NCBI GenBank assembly: GCA_902769805.1
Contig: CACXQL010000023.1
Location: 1-46,019, forward strand
DNA from: an uncultured Prevotellaceae bacterium
GTDB lineage: Bacteria > Bacteroidota > Bacteroidia > Bacteroidales > Bacteroidaceae
Length of the DNA stretch: 46,019 nucleotides
Reading direction: 5' to 3'
Below are positions 1-8,615 of the stretch, piece by piece; position 1 is the first letter of the stretch; each line of letters begins with the position of its first letter. The position numbers and the translations under genes were made by a program. Under the pieces are notes generated by a model that ran no database searches, had not been told where the DNA came from, and saw only the letters and a program-made list of their open reading frames with translations.

Positions 1-225
1 CGTATGTTCTTTCCTGCTTGCCGCAAGGGCAGAGCACGACTGGGCGATATGCTCTATCAACCCAGTCGGCGACATCATACTGTCAGGCAACAGGAAATAG
101 TTACCCCTACCGACAGTGAGTGTCGTCATAGCGGTATTCTCATCCAGCTGCTCAAACTCGTCGACCATCATGAAAGGGTCACGTTGCGGGATGAGTTGCT
201 TGATATCGTCACCCTTGATGATCAT
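1..225 (-). CDS. FabZ-like 3-hydroxyacyl-ACP dehydratase (partial, 3' end outside window)
   Basis: The minus strand is open from an ATG at 225-223 to the window edge, giving 75 residues. The ATG overlaps the stop of the acyl carrier protein gene as ATGA, so the two are probably translationally coupled. The N-terminus has the hotdog-fold dehydratase pattern LIPQRDPFMMVDEF, and further on SPTGLIEHIAQSCSALAA, which corresponds to the central helix of FabZ-type dehydratases (usually a conserved acidic residue followed by an AQ pair). Such enzymes remove water from 3-hydroxyacyl-ACP. With the adjacent ketosynthase and ACP it probably serves a dedicated acyl chain-building route rather than bulk fatty acid synthesis. 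The C-terminal part cannot be seen, so the exact subfamily is open. Confidence 0.75.
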   Translation of the reverse strand, partial: MIIKGDDIKQLIPQRDPFMMVDEFEQLDENTAMTTLTVGRGNYFLLPDSMMSPTGLIEHIAQSCSALAASRKEHT

Positions 226-467
226 GCCGGCAGATGCTGCTCGATGTAGTCGTACAGATTATTGAAGGTCTGTATCTGGTGCAGTTCATTGACTGGAATT
301 GTGATCTTATAAGTCACCTGTACCAGTGCTATCAGATCCACCAAGTTGATACTGTCCAGCTGAAGGGTATCCTTCAGGTTGGCATCGGGTGTAAACTCAC
401 TCTGTTCTACTTCAAACTCTTCTGAGAGCAGTCCATTAACCTGCTCTATGATTTCTTCTCTTGTCAT
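222..467 (-). CDS. Acyl carrier protein (specialised)
   Basis: This 81-residue acidic protein has the carrier-protein signature LDSINLVDL. Ser39 is the expected phosphopantetheine attachment site, with DSI in place of the commoner DSL. It lies between the ketosynthase (52 nt upstream) and a FabZ-like dehydratase whose start overlaps its stop by 4 nt. The gap in front of its ATG contains an 8-bp repeat tract. The sequence is divergent from housekeeping AcpP, which fits a dedicated carrier for the neighbouring ketosynthase and GNAT-fold acyltransferase. The carrier identity is clear. The acyl product is inferred only from context. Confidence 0.88.
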   Translation of the reverse strand: MTREEIIEQVNGLLSEEFEVEQSEFTPDANLKDTLQLDSINLVDLIALVQVTYKITIPVNELHQIQTFNNLYDYIEQHLPA

Positions 468-488
468 AATGTTTTTTTTAATTTTAAA

Positions 489-520
489 GTTTCGACATTT
501 CGTTATTTCGATATTTCGAC
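489..520 (-). repeat. 8-bp period tandem tract (TCGAAATA words)
   Basis: Read on the minus strand, four imperfect octamers (TCGAAATA, TCGAAATA, ACGAAATG, TCGAAAC) fill the gap just after the ketosynthase stop codon (520-522) and before the acyl carrier protein gene. It resembles the 7-bp and 9-bp word tracts elsewhere in the window but has a period of eight. Confidence 0.8.
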
Positions 521-1743
521 TATAGGTTCTTCACGATCAGGGTTGAATTGGTACCGCCAAAGCCGAATGAGTTGCTGAGGAAGGTGTCGAAATGTGCTTC
601 GATGGTTTCAGGAACGATATTGACACAGGCAGTCTCTTCATCAGGATTCTCGAAATTAATATTTCCTGCTATGAAATCATTCTTCATCATCAGCATGGTA
701 TAGATGATCTCCGAAGCACCTGCCATCCACATCTCATGACCCGTCTGGCTCTTCGTGGAAGTCACTGGCACACGGTAGTCTCCAAAAATCTGAGCTATCG
801 CCTGTGCCTCACGACTGTCACCGATCTTCGTCGAGGTGGCATGAGCATTCACATAACCGATCTCCCTAATGCCTACACCACTCTGTTGCAGACAAAGTTC
901 AAGGGAGCGTGCCGGTCCTGCCACATTCGGTGTTGAGATATGATCTCCGTTACCAGAGAAACCCCATCCTACTATCTCGGCAAGAATAGGGGCACCACGA
1001 CGTACGGCACTCTCATAGTCCTCAATAACCAGGGTTGCCGCACCGCCACCAGGTACCAGACCGTTACGGTCACGGTCGAAAGGACGGCTTGCCTTGGAGG
1101 CATTGTTATCCTCCCGCAAGGCAAACGACTGGATGCCGTCAAAGGAGGCGACACCATACATGTTTGCTTCCTGGGCACCGCCACAGACGACACAGTCCTG
1201 CAGTCCGTTCTTGATCAGCAGATAACCCAGTCCGAGAGACTGCGACCCTGACGCACAAGCTGCCGATGCCGTCAGGTTGATACCTTTCAGATGGAACAGG
1301 CAGGCAAGGTTCATCGTCACTGTGGAATTCATCGACTGGAAGATAGCACCACTGCCACAGGCGGCTGTCGAGCCAAACTGGCGGAACTTATCCAGGGCAC
1401 GCATGGTAGCCTCAGCCACGGAGTCATTGCCATAGATGATTCCCACCTCATGCTGATCGATATAATCTTGTTCCAGACGCGCACTTGCCAGGGCATCACG
1501 TGTTGCCATATAGGCATACTGTGCCTCCTCGGGCATGAACTGTCTGAAGTTACGGTTCACAAAAGGCTTTAAGTCAACTTTGGGTACATCAGCACAGAAA
1601 GGGGAGCGGAAGCCCGCATCCACACGCTCCTGACTAAAGATGATACCACTCTTACCATCGTACAGGGACTGGCGCACCTCCTCCAAGGTCGTACCGAGGC
1701 ATGACCAGATTCCCATTCCCGTGATTACTACTCTTCTTTCCAT
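520..1743 (-). CDS. Beta-ketoacyl-ACP synthase (FabF/KAS II-like)
   Basis: This 407-residue protein is a full-length condensing enzyme of the thiolase superfamily. The catalytic triad is visible: Cys163 in AACASGSQSL, His301 in VNAHATSTKIGDS and His336 in SQTGHEMWMAGAS, with the conserved Lys331 just before the last. The C-terminal NSFGFGGTNSTL loop is also present. It would catalyse decarboxylative Claisen condensation of malonyl-ACP with an acyl group. The gene starts 4 nt after the GNAT-fold acyltransferase and is followed by its own ACP and a FabZ-like dehydratase. This suggests a secondary chain-building system, for example for sphingolipid or polyene-type lipids, rather than the primary FabF. 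The family is certain, the pathway is not. Confidence 0.9.
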   Translation of the reverse strand: MERRVVITGMGIWSCLGTTLEEVRQSLYDGKSGIIFSQERVDAGFRSPFCADVPKVDLKPFVNRNFRQFMPEEAQYAYMATRDALASARLEQDYIDQHEVGIIYGNDSVAEATMRALDKFRQFGSTAACGSGAIFQSMNSTVTMNLACLFHLKGINLTASAACASGSQSLGLGYLLIKNGLQDCVVCGGAQEANMYGVASFDGIQSFALREDNNASKASRPFDRDRNGLVPGGGAATLVIEDYESAVRRGAPILAEIVGWGFSGNGDHISTPNVAGPARSLELCLQQSGVGIREIGYVNAHATSTKIGDSREAQAIAQIFGDYRVPVTSTKSQTGHEMWMAGASEIIYTMLMMKNDFIAGNINFENPDEETACVNIVPETIEAHFDTFLSNSFGFGGTNSTLIVKNL

Positions 1744-1747
1744 TTTC

Positions 1748-2881
1748 TTATATTGTCTTTTTATAACATCTTCTACGTTTCACAAACTGCGGATGCAAGG
1801 GCTTCCACTGTGACAGTTCCCGGACGTTGTCCTCCAGTTGTGGTCCCGTCTCCGCCCACTTGAACCCGTATTTATTGTAAATAGGTATTAAGTCATCGAA
1901 GAACATTGCATTCACACCGAGTCCTTGATAATCTGGGCGGACAGCGATAAGCAACATCTCCGCATGGTCCTCACGTTTCCATTTCAATGCCTTCAGCAGG
2001 TGATACCATCCCATCGGGAGCAGACGACCGTCTGCCTTCTGCATCGCCGAAGAGAGACTACCCATCGTAATCGCCACGCCCACCACTTCCTGACGGTCAT
2101 TGAGGATGACGGGAATCAGGTTCAGGTCTATCAGTGGGACATATTTTCTTATAAAGGTATTCGTTTGCTTCTCTGACAAGGTTGAGAAGCCGAAGATAGG
2201 CTGATAGGCTTCATTCAGGAGGTCAAACACCTTCTTGCCATACCCTGAACATAACACCTCCCTCACTGTGAGTTTCACCACCCGCAATCCTATCTGCTCA
2301 CGGGCATACTGTGCCACACGGGCATACCTTGCCGGCACGTCGGAGGGGATGTCGATACGAACCTGCAACCAGTCTACCTCTTTGGATAACCCGTAAGCCT
2401 CCATATGATGAGGGTAGTAGTCTGGATTATAGATGGTGTTCATGGAACCCTGCATATCATAATCCTCCACGAGCATCCCCTCTTTATCGAAATCGGTGAT
2501 ACCCAACGGTCCCTGTAAGACATCCATACCTTTCGCCTTCCCCCACTCCTCAACGGCATCCAGTAATGCCTTGGAGACAGTAAGGTCATCTACGAACTCT
2601 ATCATGGAGAAACGGACATTCTTCGTGTTCCATTTCATATTTGCCTTGTCATTGACGATACCGACGATACGCCCTACCGGCTGGTCATTCCTATATGCCA
2701 CAAACGCCTGGATATCGGAGAATGCCAATCCCGGGTTCTTCTTACTATCGAAAAGCTTACGTACATCCGATTCAAGATCTGGCACATAATATGGGGAACC
2801 CCTGTAGATTCCGTTCACGACATGAACAAAATCATCCATTATACTATGGTTACTGACCTTTCTGACGACTACTTCACTCAT
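1748..2881 (-). CDS. GNAT-fold N-acyltransferase-like protein
   Basis: This 377-residue protein lies between cca (9 nt upstream) and the ketosynthase (4 nt downstream). The C-terminal third has the acyl-CoA/ACP-binding signature of the GNAT fold (LLIAVRPDYQGLGVNAMFF, around residues 310-330). The N-terminal half has a second GNAT-like region (FVAYRNDQPVGRIVGIVND, then VLQGPLGITDFDKEGMLVE). The length and the neighbouring ACP and ketosynthase recall the long GNAT proteins related to E. coli YghO and to bacterial ceramide synthases. I suggest that relationship from memory and have not aligned them. It may acylate an amine or sphingoid base using the adjacent ACP. A generic N-acetyltransferase remains possible. 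Confidence 0.65.
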   Translation of the reverse strand: MSEVVVRKVSNHSIMDDFVHVVNGIYRGSPYYVPDLESDVRKLFDSKKNPGLAFSDIQAFVAYRNDQPVGRIVGIVNDKANMKWNTKNVRFSMIEFVDDLTVSKALLDAVEEWGKAKGMDVLQGPLGITDFDKEGMLVEDYDMQGSMNTIYNPDYYPHHMEAYGLSKEVDWLQVRIDIPSDVPARYARVAQYAREQIGLRVVKLTVREVLCSGYGKKVFDLLNEAYQPIFGFSTLSEKQTNTFIRKYVPLIDLNLIPVILNDRQEVVGVAITMGSLSSAMQKADGRLLPMGWYHLLKALKWKREDHAEMLLIAVRPDYQGLGVNAMFFDDLIPIYNKYGFKWAETGPQLEDNVRELSQWKPLHPQFVKRRRCYKKTI

Positions 2882-2890
2882 CGCATCATT

Positions 2891-4369
2891 TTATTTATAT
2901 TCCAACCCCATCGTCCGTGCCTTTTCCATCAGCAGTTGCATAAGGGGTTCACGTTCATTTTCTACTTTATTGTCGAGGACGGCATCCTTCAGGTATTGTT
3001 TCAGGACACCAACTTCCCGTGAGGGATGCAGATGGAACATCTCCATGATCTCATGACCGTCAATGACCGGCTGGAGCAGACGCTGATAGTCTTTCTCCTT
3101 CAAATCGGTAAGTTTCTCACGCACCATCCGGAAATTCTCAAGGAACAGGTGTTTGCGCACCTCGTTCTTCGATGTGATATCCGCCTCGCAGAGTGTCATC
3201 AGATCGTCTATATCCTCCCCGGCATCATTCAACAGACGACGCACGGCACTGTCTGTCACCTCCTCATCAGCAATGGCGATAGGACGCATATGAAGGTCAA
3301 CCAGTTTCTGGACATAACGCATCTCCGCCCCCATAGGCAGTTTCAGACGCCGGAAGATATCTGGTACCATCTTCGCTCCTATAAAGTTATGATTATGGAA
3401 GGTCCATCCTGCCTTGGGTTCCCATCGCTTTGTTTTGGTCTTGCCGATATCATGGAGTAAGGCTGCCCAACGGAGATAAAGGCTGCAATCAGGAGACCGG
3501 AGACAGAAGACAGAAGACACTACATTTTCCAACACCTCCAGTGTATGGTAAAAGTTGTTCTTATGCGCTCTCCCATCACGTCTCTCCACTATATCAAGAG
3601 CTGCGAGCTCAGGCAGGATGATCTGTAAAATACCACTGCGTTGTAAGTACTCGAAACCGATGCTGGGATGTGGAGCCATGATGATCTTGTTCAGTTCCAC
3701 CTCGATACGTTCCCCACTGACAATCCTGATACGGTCAGCCATATTCTCCAATGCCCTGAACGTATTTTCCTCTATCCGGAAATTCAACTGAGTGGCAAAA
3801 CGGATACAGCGCATCATCCGCAACGGGTCATCACTGAACGTAACCTCTGGGTCAAGAGGGGTGGCGATGATACCGTCCTGCAGGTCGGCAATACCATTGA
3901 AGGGATCAACCAGTTCACCAAAACGGCTCTTGTTCAGACAAATGGCCATCGCATTGATGGTGAAGTCACGACGATTCTGGTCATCCTCCAATGTACCGTT
4001 CTCCACCACCGGCTTACGGGAGTCATGGCTGTAGCTCTCCTTGCGGGCCCCAACAAATTCCACTTCGAACTCCTTCCTCGTTCCTCCCTCCTCGTTCCTC
4101 ACAAATTTCACCTGTGCCGTGCCGAAATGACGGAATACGGAGAGATGGGCTTTCCGTCCCAATGCCTTCTTCAATTCTTTTGCCACCTCGATACCGCTAC
4201 CCACCACAACGACATCAATATCGTCGGAGGGTCGCTCCAGAAAGATATCGCGCACATAGCCTCCCACCACATAGCACTCCACGCCAAGGCGGTCTGCCAC
4301 GTCACTGATCTGATGGAAAATACCCTTGTCTAATATCTTTGCCAAAGCGGCATCAGAATATAATTTCAT
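2891..4369 (-). CDS. cca: CCA tRNA nucleotidyltransferase with HD domain
   Basis: The 492-residue product adds or repairs the 3' CCA of tRNAs. The class II nucleotidyltransferase head is clear: YVVGGYVRDIFL with Gly36-Gly37, then the metal-binding Asp50 and Asp52 in SDDIDVVVVG, followed by QNRRDFTINAMAI and DPLRMMRCIRFA. A C-terminal HD phosphohydrolase-like domain carries LLHDIGKTKTKR. The frame is open back to 4465, but that would overlap the divergent promoter, so I chose the ATG at 4369-4367, where the family N-terminus begins. Two short 28-bp heptamer tracts lie inside the gene. One adds about ten residues before EVEFVGARKESY, the other adds a few before the HD motif. It probably heads the operon containing the acyl-ACP genes. 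Confidence 0.93.
   Translation of the reverse strand: MKLYSDAALAKILDKGIFHQISDVADRLGVECYVVGGYVRDIFLERPSDDIDVVVVGSGIEVAKELKKALGRKAHLSVFRHFGTAQVKFVRNEEGGTRKEFEVEFVGARKESYSHDSRKPVVENGTLEDDQNRRDFTINAMAICLNKSRFGELVDPFNGIADLQDGIIATPLDPEVTFSDDPLRMMRCIRFATQLNFRIEENTFRALENMADRIRIVSGERIEVELNKIIMAPHPSIGFEYLQRSGILQIILPELAALDIVERRDGRAHKNNFYHTLEVLENVVSSVFCLRSPDCSLYLRWAALLHDIGKTKTKRWEPKAGWTFHNHNFIGAKMVPDIFRRLKLPMGAEMRYVQKLVDLHMRPIAIADEEVTDSAVRRLLNDAGEDIDDLMTLCEADITSKNEVRKHLFLENFRMVREKLTDLKEKDYQRLLQPVIDGHEIMEMFHLHPSREVGVLKQYLKDAVLDNKVENEREPLMQLLMEKARTMGLEYK
3491..3518 (+). repeat. Heptamer tract inside cca (AGGAGAC family)
   Basis: Four 7-bp units on the plus strand (AGGAGAC, CGGAGAC, AGAAGAC, AGAAGAC) lie within cca, which is read on the other strand. 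They encode a short extra segment just before the HD domain. The word matches the holB and DoxX-gene tracts. Confidence 0.8.
4072..4099 (-). repeat. Heptamer tract inside cca (AGGAACG family)
   Basis: Four 7-bp units on the minus strand (AGGAACG, AGGAGGG, AGGAACG, AGGAAGG) lie in frame in cca and encode a charged insertion before EVEFVGARKESY. The word AGGAACG recurs in the porW tract at 12424-12458. Confidence 0.82.
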
Positions 4370-4387
4370 GATTTTTTTTCTTTTCGG

Positions 4388-4427
4388 TTGCAAAAGTACA
4401 AAAATTATTTGTAACTTTGCACACAAA
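4388..4427. promoter_or_regulatory. Overlapping divergent promoters for cca and the PAP2 gene
   Basis: On the plus strand, TTG at 4388-4390 is followed after 21 nt by TAACTTTG at 4412-4419, a good Bacteroidetes -33/-7 pair that would start the PAP2 transcript about 30 nt before its ATG. On the minus strand, TACTTTTG (4398-4391) is a matching -7 box for cca, with a weaker TTTG at 4427-4424. The two promoters overlap, so the polymerases probably compete. Confidence 0.65.
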
Positions 4428-4456
4428 TTACAATTAATTAGGTATACAGAACGAGT

Positions 4457-6112
4457 ATGAGACATTTTTTTTCTGCTATTTTACTGACTGTTGCTATAGT
4501 TGCCCAAGCCAATACGGACAACTATAAGGACATGGAACCATTGAAGCTCACCGTCCCTGAGATGAAGGCTGATTTTGGTACCATCGCAAACGAGTACAAC
4601 TACAGGAGCGAGCTGGCACTGAGGGCTCCAGAACCCAAGATGGACTTTGCTTTCTTCAAGTCACGTACAAACCCAAACACCAAGGCGTATAAGTTCATGG
4701 AAGACATGACCTTCGCCGGTGTACCCCTCTTTGTTGCCGGTATCATTGCCAAGAGTGAGAAGAACGCCTTCAAACAGCAGGAGAAGCACTCGCTGATAAC
4801 AAAATTCAAAACCGGTATCGACGACTATACCCAGTTCTTTGGTCCTGCTGCCGTTGTCGGTCTGAAATTAGGCGGCTACGAGGGACGTAGCGACTGGCCC
4901 CGTCTGTTGGCAAGTGCCGGTATGGGCTATGGTATCATGGCACTCCTTGTCAATACCATTAAACACACTGCCAAGGAGATGCGTCCTGACGGAAGTTCAG
5001 CAAACTCTTGGCCCTCGGGACATACTGCCACAGCCTTTGTTGGTGCTACACTGTTACACAAGGAATATGGCCTCACCCGTTCTCCCTGGTGGTCGGTAGC
5101 CGGCTATAGCGTTGCTACGGCAACAGGTGTGATGCGTGTACTGAACAACCGCCACTGGATCAGTGACGTGCTCTCCGGCGCCGGTATCGGTATGCTGTCC
5201 GGTGAGTTAGGCTATGCCCTCTGCGACCTGCTCTTCAAGGGCAAGGGACTGCTGCGCAACGACATCCCGGGCATGGCAAACGTTATTGAGCACCCCTCAT
5301 TCTTCTCCATCTCGATGGGTATCGGACTGGGGTCCCGTGATCTCGATTTCGACATGAAAGAATACGGATGGTCCGACAATATGAACCTGAAGTTCCAGGC
5401 TTCCACAGCAGTAGGTGCTGAGGGTGCTTACTTCTTTAATCCATATATAGGTGTGGGTGGTCGCCTGCGCGTGAAGAGCACCCCTATCAAGGGATGGAAT
5501 AAGATAACGGATTTCGCCTGGGAGGATGTAACTGCGATGTATGATGCCGTCACTCAATTAGACGAAGAGGAACTGAAAGAAATGGAGGGTACGGTTGACG
5601 ACATCGACTTCGTCATCGAGAGCGACCACCTGACGGAGTTTGCCGTTGACCTCGGTGCTTATTTCAATGTACCCCTCTCCGAGCGCTTTGCCCTGGGTAG
5701 CAAACTGCTCATAGGACGCAGCATCATGCAGGAGCTCTCCCTGAATGCCAAGCTTTCCGGTCAGGAATACAAAAAGGACGATGCCCCCTTCGAACCTACA
5801 GGTGACAAGTTCGATATCGAATGGGATTACTTCACCGTTGACGGTAACAACACCATGAAGTTCGGTACCGGTATCTCACTGACCTATGCCTACAAGAAGA
5901 ATTTCTCATGGAAGGTGTTCCTCGATTACGATGTCACCCGTAAGACCTATACGATGAACTACAACTACGGAGGCATTCCCTACGCCATGTACCCCTCTCT
6001 CTTCGAAAGCATGAGCGAAGAAGAGCTAAGGGATATCTTCACTGCCAACAAGAGCATCAAGAAGACGATGCACTCCTTTGTGCTGGGTGCCTCCTTTGCC
6101 GTTAATTTCTAA
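4457..6112 (+). CDS. PAP2 phosphatase with C-terminal outer-membrane beta-barrel-like domain
   Basis: This 551-residue protein starts with a signal peptide (MRHFFSAILLTVAIVAQA). A PAP2 acid-phosphatase domain follows with all three motifs: Lys173/Arg176-Pro177 (KEMRP), Ser187-Gly188-His189 (PSGH) and Arg227-x5-His233-x3-Asp237. The family dephosphorylates lipid phosphates such as phosphatidylglycerophosphate, undecaprenyl pyrophosphate or lipid A. From about residue 280 the sequence changes to alternating aromatic and hydrophobic strands (for example FNPYIGVGGRLRVKS and GISLTYAYKKNFSW) and ends in Phe, as outer-membrane beta-barrels do. The phosphatase therefore probably sits on an outer-membrane anchor facing the periplasm. 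The substrate cannot be read from sequence. Confidence 0.82.
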   Translation: MRHFFSAILLTVAIVAQANTDNYKDMEPLKLTVPEMKADFGTIANEYNYRSELALRAPEPKMDFAFFKSRTNPNTKAYKFMEDMTFAGVPLFVAGIIAKSEKNAFKQQEKHSLITKFKTGIDDYTQFFGPAAVVGLKLGGYEGRSDWPRLLASAGMGYGIMALLVNTIKHTAKEMRPDGSSANSWPSGHTATAFVGATLLHKEYGLTRSPWWSVAGYSVATATGVMRVLNNRHWISDVLSGAGIGMLSGELGYALCDLLFKGKGLLRNDIPGMANVIEHPSFFSISMGIGLGSRDLDFDMKEYGWSDNMNLKFQASTAVGAEGAYFFNPYIGVGGRLRVKSTPIKGWNKITDFAWEDVTAMYDAVTQLDEEELKEMEGTVDDIDFVIESDHLTEFAVDLGAYFNVPLSERFALGSKLLIGRSIMQELSLNAKLSGQEYKKDDAPFEPTGDKFDIEWDYFTVDGNNTMKFGTGISLTYAYKKNFSWKVFLDYDVTRKTYTMNYNYGGIPYAMYPSLFESMSEEELRDIFTANKSIKKTMHSFVLGASFAVNF

Positions 6113-6120
6113 ATCAAGGT

Positions 6121-6672
6121 ATGACAACAGAGACGAACGAGAAAACCAACGTGCAGTTTGAACAGGTGATGCAGGAATGCCGCAACCTGTTTGAGAAGAA
6201 GCTCCATGACTATGGCGCCTCTTGGCGTATCTTACGCCCTCAGTCCCTCACCGATCAGTTGTTTATCAAAGCGAAGCGCATCCGTTCTCTGGAAATCAAG
6301 AAGGAGTCGCTGGTGGGCGAAGGCATCCGTCCTGAGTTCATCGCCTTGATTAACTATGGCATCGTGGGACTCATCCAACTGGCACAGGGGTTCTCTGACA
6401 CTGTTGATATGCAGCCGAAGGAGGCGATGGCGCTCTATGACCGCTATGCCTTGGAGGCATTGGAACTGATGAAGCGCAAGAACCATGACTACGACGAGGC
6501 ATGGCGTGGTATGCGCGTCAGCAGCTATACAGACTTCATCCTCACCAAGATAGAACGCATCAAGGAGATTGAGAATCTCAGAGGTGACACCCTCGTCAGC
6601 GAGGGCATCGATGCCAACTACATGGACATCATCAACTATGCGGTCTTCGGAGCGATCAAGTTGAGTGAGTGA
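6121..6672 (+). CDS. DUF1599 domain protein (tandem repeat of the domain)
   Basis: This 183-residue protein has two copies of the same roughly 70-residue unit. The first has KKLHDYGASWRILRPQSLTDQLFIKAKRIRSLE, ending in LINYGIVGLIQL. The second has KNHDYDEAWRGMRVSSYTDFILTKIERIKEIE, ending in IINYAVFGAIKL. This matches the DUF1599 family, whose function I do not know. The conserved HDYxxxW and acidic residues hint at a small-molecule or nucleotide-binding helical fold, but that is inference. It is 8 nt after the PAP2 gene, and its stop overlaps the next start (TGATG), in the DUF1599-DoxX-tpiA order common in Bacteroidetes. Confidence 0.83.
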   Translation: MTTETNEKTNVQFEQVMQECRNLFEKKLHDYGASWRILRPQSLTDQLFIKAKRIRSLEIKKESLVGEGIRPEFIALINYGIVGLIQLAQGFSDTVDMQPKEAMALYDRYALEALELMKRKNHDYDEAWRGMRVSSYTDFILTKIERIKEIENLRGDTLVSEGIDANYMDIINYAVFGAIKLSE

Positions 6673-7811
6673 TGACGAGGGTCGTCGCGCTGGCGTTTAT
6701 CCTGTCAGGATTCGTCAAGGCCGTAGACCCGCTGGGTACACAATACAAGATAGCCGACTATCTGGAGGCGATGCATCTGGGAACCTACGTTCCCGATGCT
6801 CTGACACTCATCCTGTCAGTACTCCTGTCGGCAGCCGAGTTCTGGCTCGGTATCTGTCTGCTGTTTGCCATCCAGCGACGTGTAGTGACACGTATCATTC
6901 TGGTATGGCTCATAATGATGACACCGCTGACACTGTGGCTGGCTCTCGCCAATCCCATCAGTGACTGTGGGTGTTTTGGGGATGCCATCGTGCTCACCAA
7001 CTGGCAGACATTCTGGAAGAACATCATTCTCCTGGCCTGTGCCATTCTGCTGGCGCGCTATCCTCTGGATATGATGCGCTTCATATCAAGGACGAACCAA
7101 TGGATTGTGATGAACTTCACAGCATTGTTCATCCTGATAGTGGCAGGGCAGTCACTCTATGACCTGCCGTACTTTGACTTCCGTCCCTATCATATCGGAA
7201 CGGACCTGAGGAAAGGATGGCAGCAGATGATGGAGGGTGAGGAGTCACCATATAGCGAGTTCTTCTTAGAACGTATAGACGACGGGAATGATATCACAGA
7301 CTCCGTGCTGAATGACAAAGGTTACGTGTTCCTGCTGGTTTCACCCCATCTGGAAGAGGCTGACGAGAGTCAGTTCGGCAGACTGAACCTGATTTACGAA
7401 TATGCGATGGAGGAAGACTATCCCTTCTATTGCTTGACTGCAAGCGGGGAGAAGGCTATCACCAAGTGGCGCGACGGCACAGGAGCGGAATACACGTTCT
7501 GCCAGACAGATGATATTGTCTTGAAGACAATGATACGGAGTAACCCGGGACTGATGCTCCTCAAGGATGGTACCATCATCCGCAAATGGAGCCACAACAG
7601 TCTGCCAGGGGAAGACGAGCTGAGTGTGCCACTGGAGAAGACGGAGATAGGGAAGATGCCCGAGGACTCTATACCGAAGAAGATTCTGGTGATACTCCTG
7701 TGGTATGTGCTTCCGCTGGTACTGCTGACCATCGCTGACCGCTTGTGGGCTTGGTCGAACTGGATGAGGAGGAAGGAATCTGGAGTTAAGAAGACAGGAG
7801 ACAGGAGTTAA
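6672..7811 (+). CDS. DoxX/MauE-family membrane protein
   Basis: The product has 379 residues. I chose the ATG at 6672, which overlaps the DUF1599 stop by one base; a GTG one codon upstream is the alternative. The N-terminal 140 residues form four hydrophobic helices of the DoxX/MauE type, with SGFVKAVDPLGTQYKIADYL and a CGCFGD motif in NPISDCGCFGDAI, which resembles the paired-cysteine loop of MauE/VKOR-like redox membrane proteins. A soluble periplasmic segment follows, then a last hydrophobic helix (ILVILLWYVLPLVLLTIADRL). The last codons and stop are built from a heptamer repeat tract. A redox or quinone-linked role is plausible but unproven. Confidence 0.8.
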   Translation: MTRVVALAFILSGFVKAVDPLGTQYKIADYLEAMHLGTYVPDALTLILSVLLSAAEFWLGICLLFAIQRRVVTRIILVWLIMMTPLTLWLALANPISDCGCFGDAIVLTNWQTFWKNIILLACAILLARYPLDMMRFISRTNQWIVMNFTALFILIVAGQSLYDLPYFDFRPYHIGTDLRKGWQQMMEGEESPYSEFFLERIDDGNDITDSVLNDKGYVFLLVSPHLEEADESQFGRLNLIYEYAMEEDYPFYCLTASGEKAITKWRDGTGAEYTFCQTDDIVLKTMIRSNPGLMLLKDGTIIRKWSHNSLPGEDELSVPLEKTEIGKMPEDSIPKKILVILLWYVLPLVLLTIADRLWAWSNWMRRKESGVKKTGDRS

Positions 7812-7826
7812 GGAGTAAAGAATAGA
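7781..7826 (+). repeat. Heptamer tract at the end of the DoxX gene
   Basis: Units AGAAGAC, AGGAGAC and AGGAGTT run in register from 7789 to 7809. Imperfect GGAGT/AAGAAT words lie on either side, and an extra A at 7810 breaks the phase. The TAA stop (7809-7811) of the DoxX gene lies in it. Confidence 0.75.
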
Positions 7827-7856
7827 GTTTTAAACATATTAATATTTTGTAGAATT

Positions 7857-8615
7857 ATGAGAAAGAAAATTGTAGCAGGCAACTGGAAGATGAACCTGAA
7901 CCTGCAAGAAGGTGTTGCTTTGGCAAAAGAACTGAACGAGGCACTGGCTGCCGACAAACCTAACTGTGGTGTAGTTATCTGCACCCCATTTATCCACCTC
8001 GCCTCTGTGGCTCAGGTCATCAATCAAGACGTGATTGGTCTTGGTGCTGAGAACTGCGCTGACAAGGAGAAGGGTGCTTTCACTGGTGAGGTTTCTGCCG
8101 AGATGGTGAAGAGCACAGGAGCCCAGTATGTTATCCTCGGTCACTCTGAGCGCCGTGAGTACTATAAGGAGACTCCCGAGATCTTAAAGGAGAAGGTATT
8201 ACTCGCCCTGAAGAACGGACTGAAGGTAATCTTCTGTATCGGCGAGACCCTGGAGGAGCGTGAGGCTAACAAGCAGAACGAAGTGGTGAAGGCAGAGTTG
8301 GAAGGCAGTGTCTTCAACCTCAGCGAGGAAGACTTCCGCAAGATCGTCATCGCCTACGAGCCTATCTGGGCTATCGGTACCGGTAAGACCGCTACCGCTG
8401 AGCAGGCTGAGGAGATCCACGCATACATCCGTTCTATCGTTGCCGACAAATATGGTAAGGCTGTTGCCGAGGATACCAGCATCCTCTATGGTGGAAGTTG
8501 TAAGGCAAGCAATGCGCCTGAGCTCTTCGCAAAACCTGACATCGACGGTGGTCTGATTGGCGGCGCTTCCTTGAAATGCGCTGACTTCAAGGGTATCATC
8601 GATGCTTGGAAATAA
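7857..8615 (+). CDS. tpiA: Triosephosphate isomerase
   Basis: This 252-residue enzyme interconverts dihydroxyacetone phosphate and glyceraldehyde 3-phosphate in glycolysis. It is full length and has the expected active-site residues: Lys11 in AGNWKMN, His96 in ILGHSERR and Glu168 in [14 protein letters not shown], which begins the mobile loop. The phosphate-binding YGGSC and GGLIGGASL segments are near the end. It lies 45 nt downstream of the DoxX gene. Its TAA stop shares one base with the start of the SPOR-domain gene (TAATG), so the two are probably co-translated. Confidence 0.97.
   Translation: MRKKIVAGNWKMNLNLQEGVALAKELNEALAADKPNCGVVICTPFIHLASVAQVINQDVIGLGAENCADKEKGAFTGEVSAEMVKSTGAQYVILGHSERREYYKETPEILKEKVLLALKNGLKVIFCIGETLEEREANKQNEVVKAELEGSVFNLSEEDFRKIVIAYEPIWAIGTGKTATAEQAEEIHAYIRSIVADKYGKAVAEDTSILYGGSCKASNAPELFAKPDIDGGLIGGASLKCADFKGIIDAWK

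Noticed and set aside
3668-4333. 221-codon frame on the plus strand
   Set aside because: It is antisense to the strongly supported cca gene and has no family features.
6672-7811. DoxX gene as part of a respiratory methylamine system
   Set aside because: The MauE-like CGCFGD motif is not enough; no mau genes are near and the neighbours are housekeeping genes.
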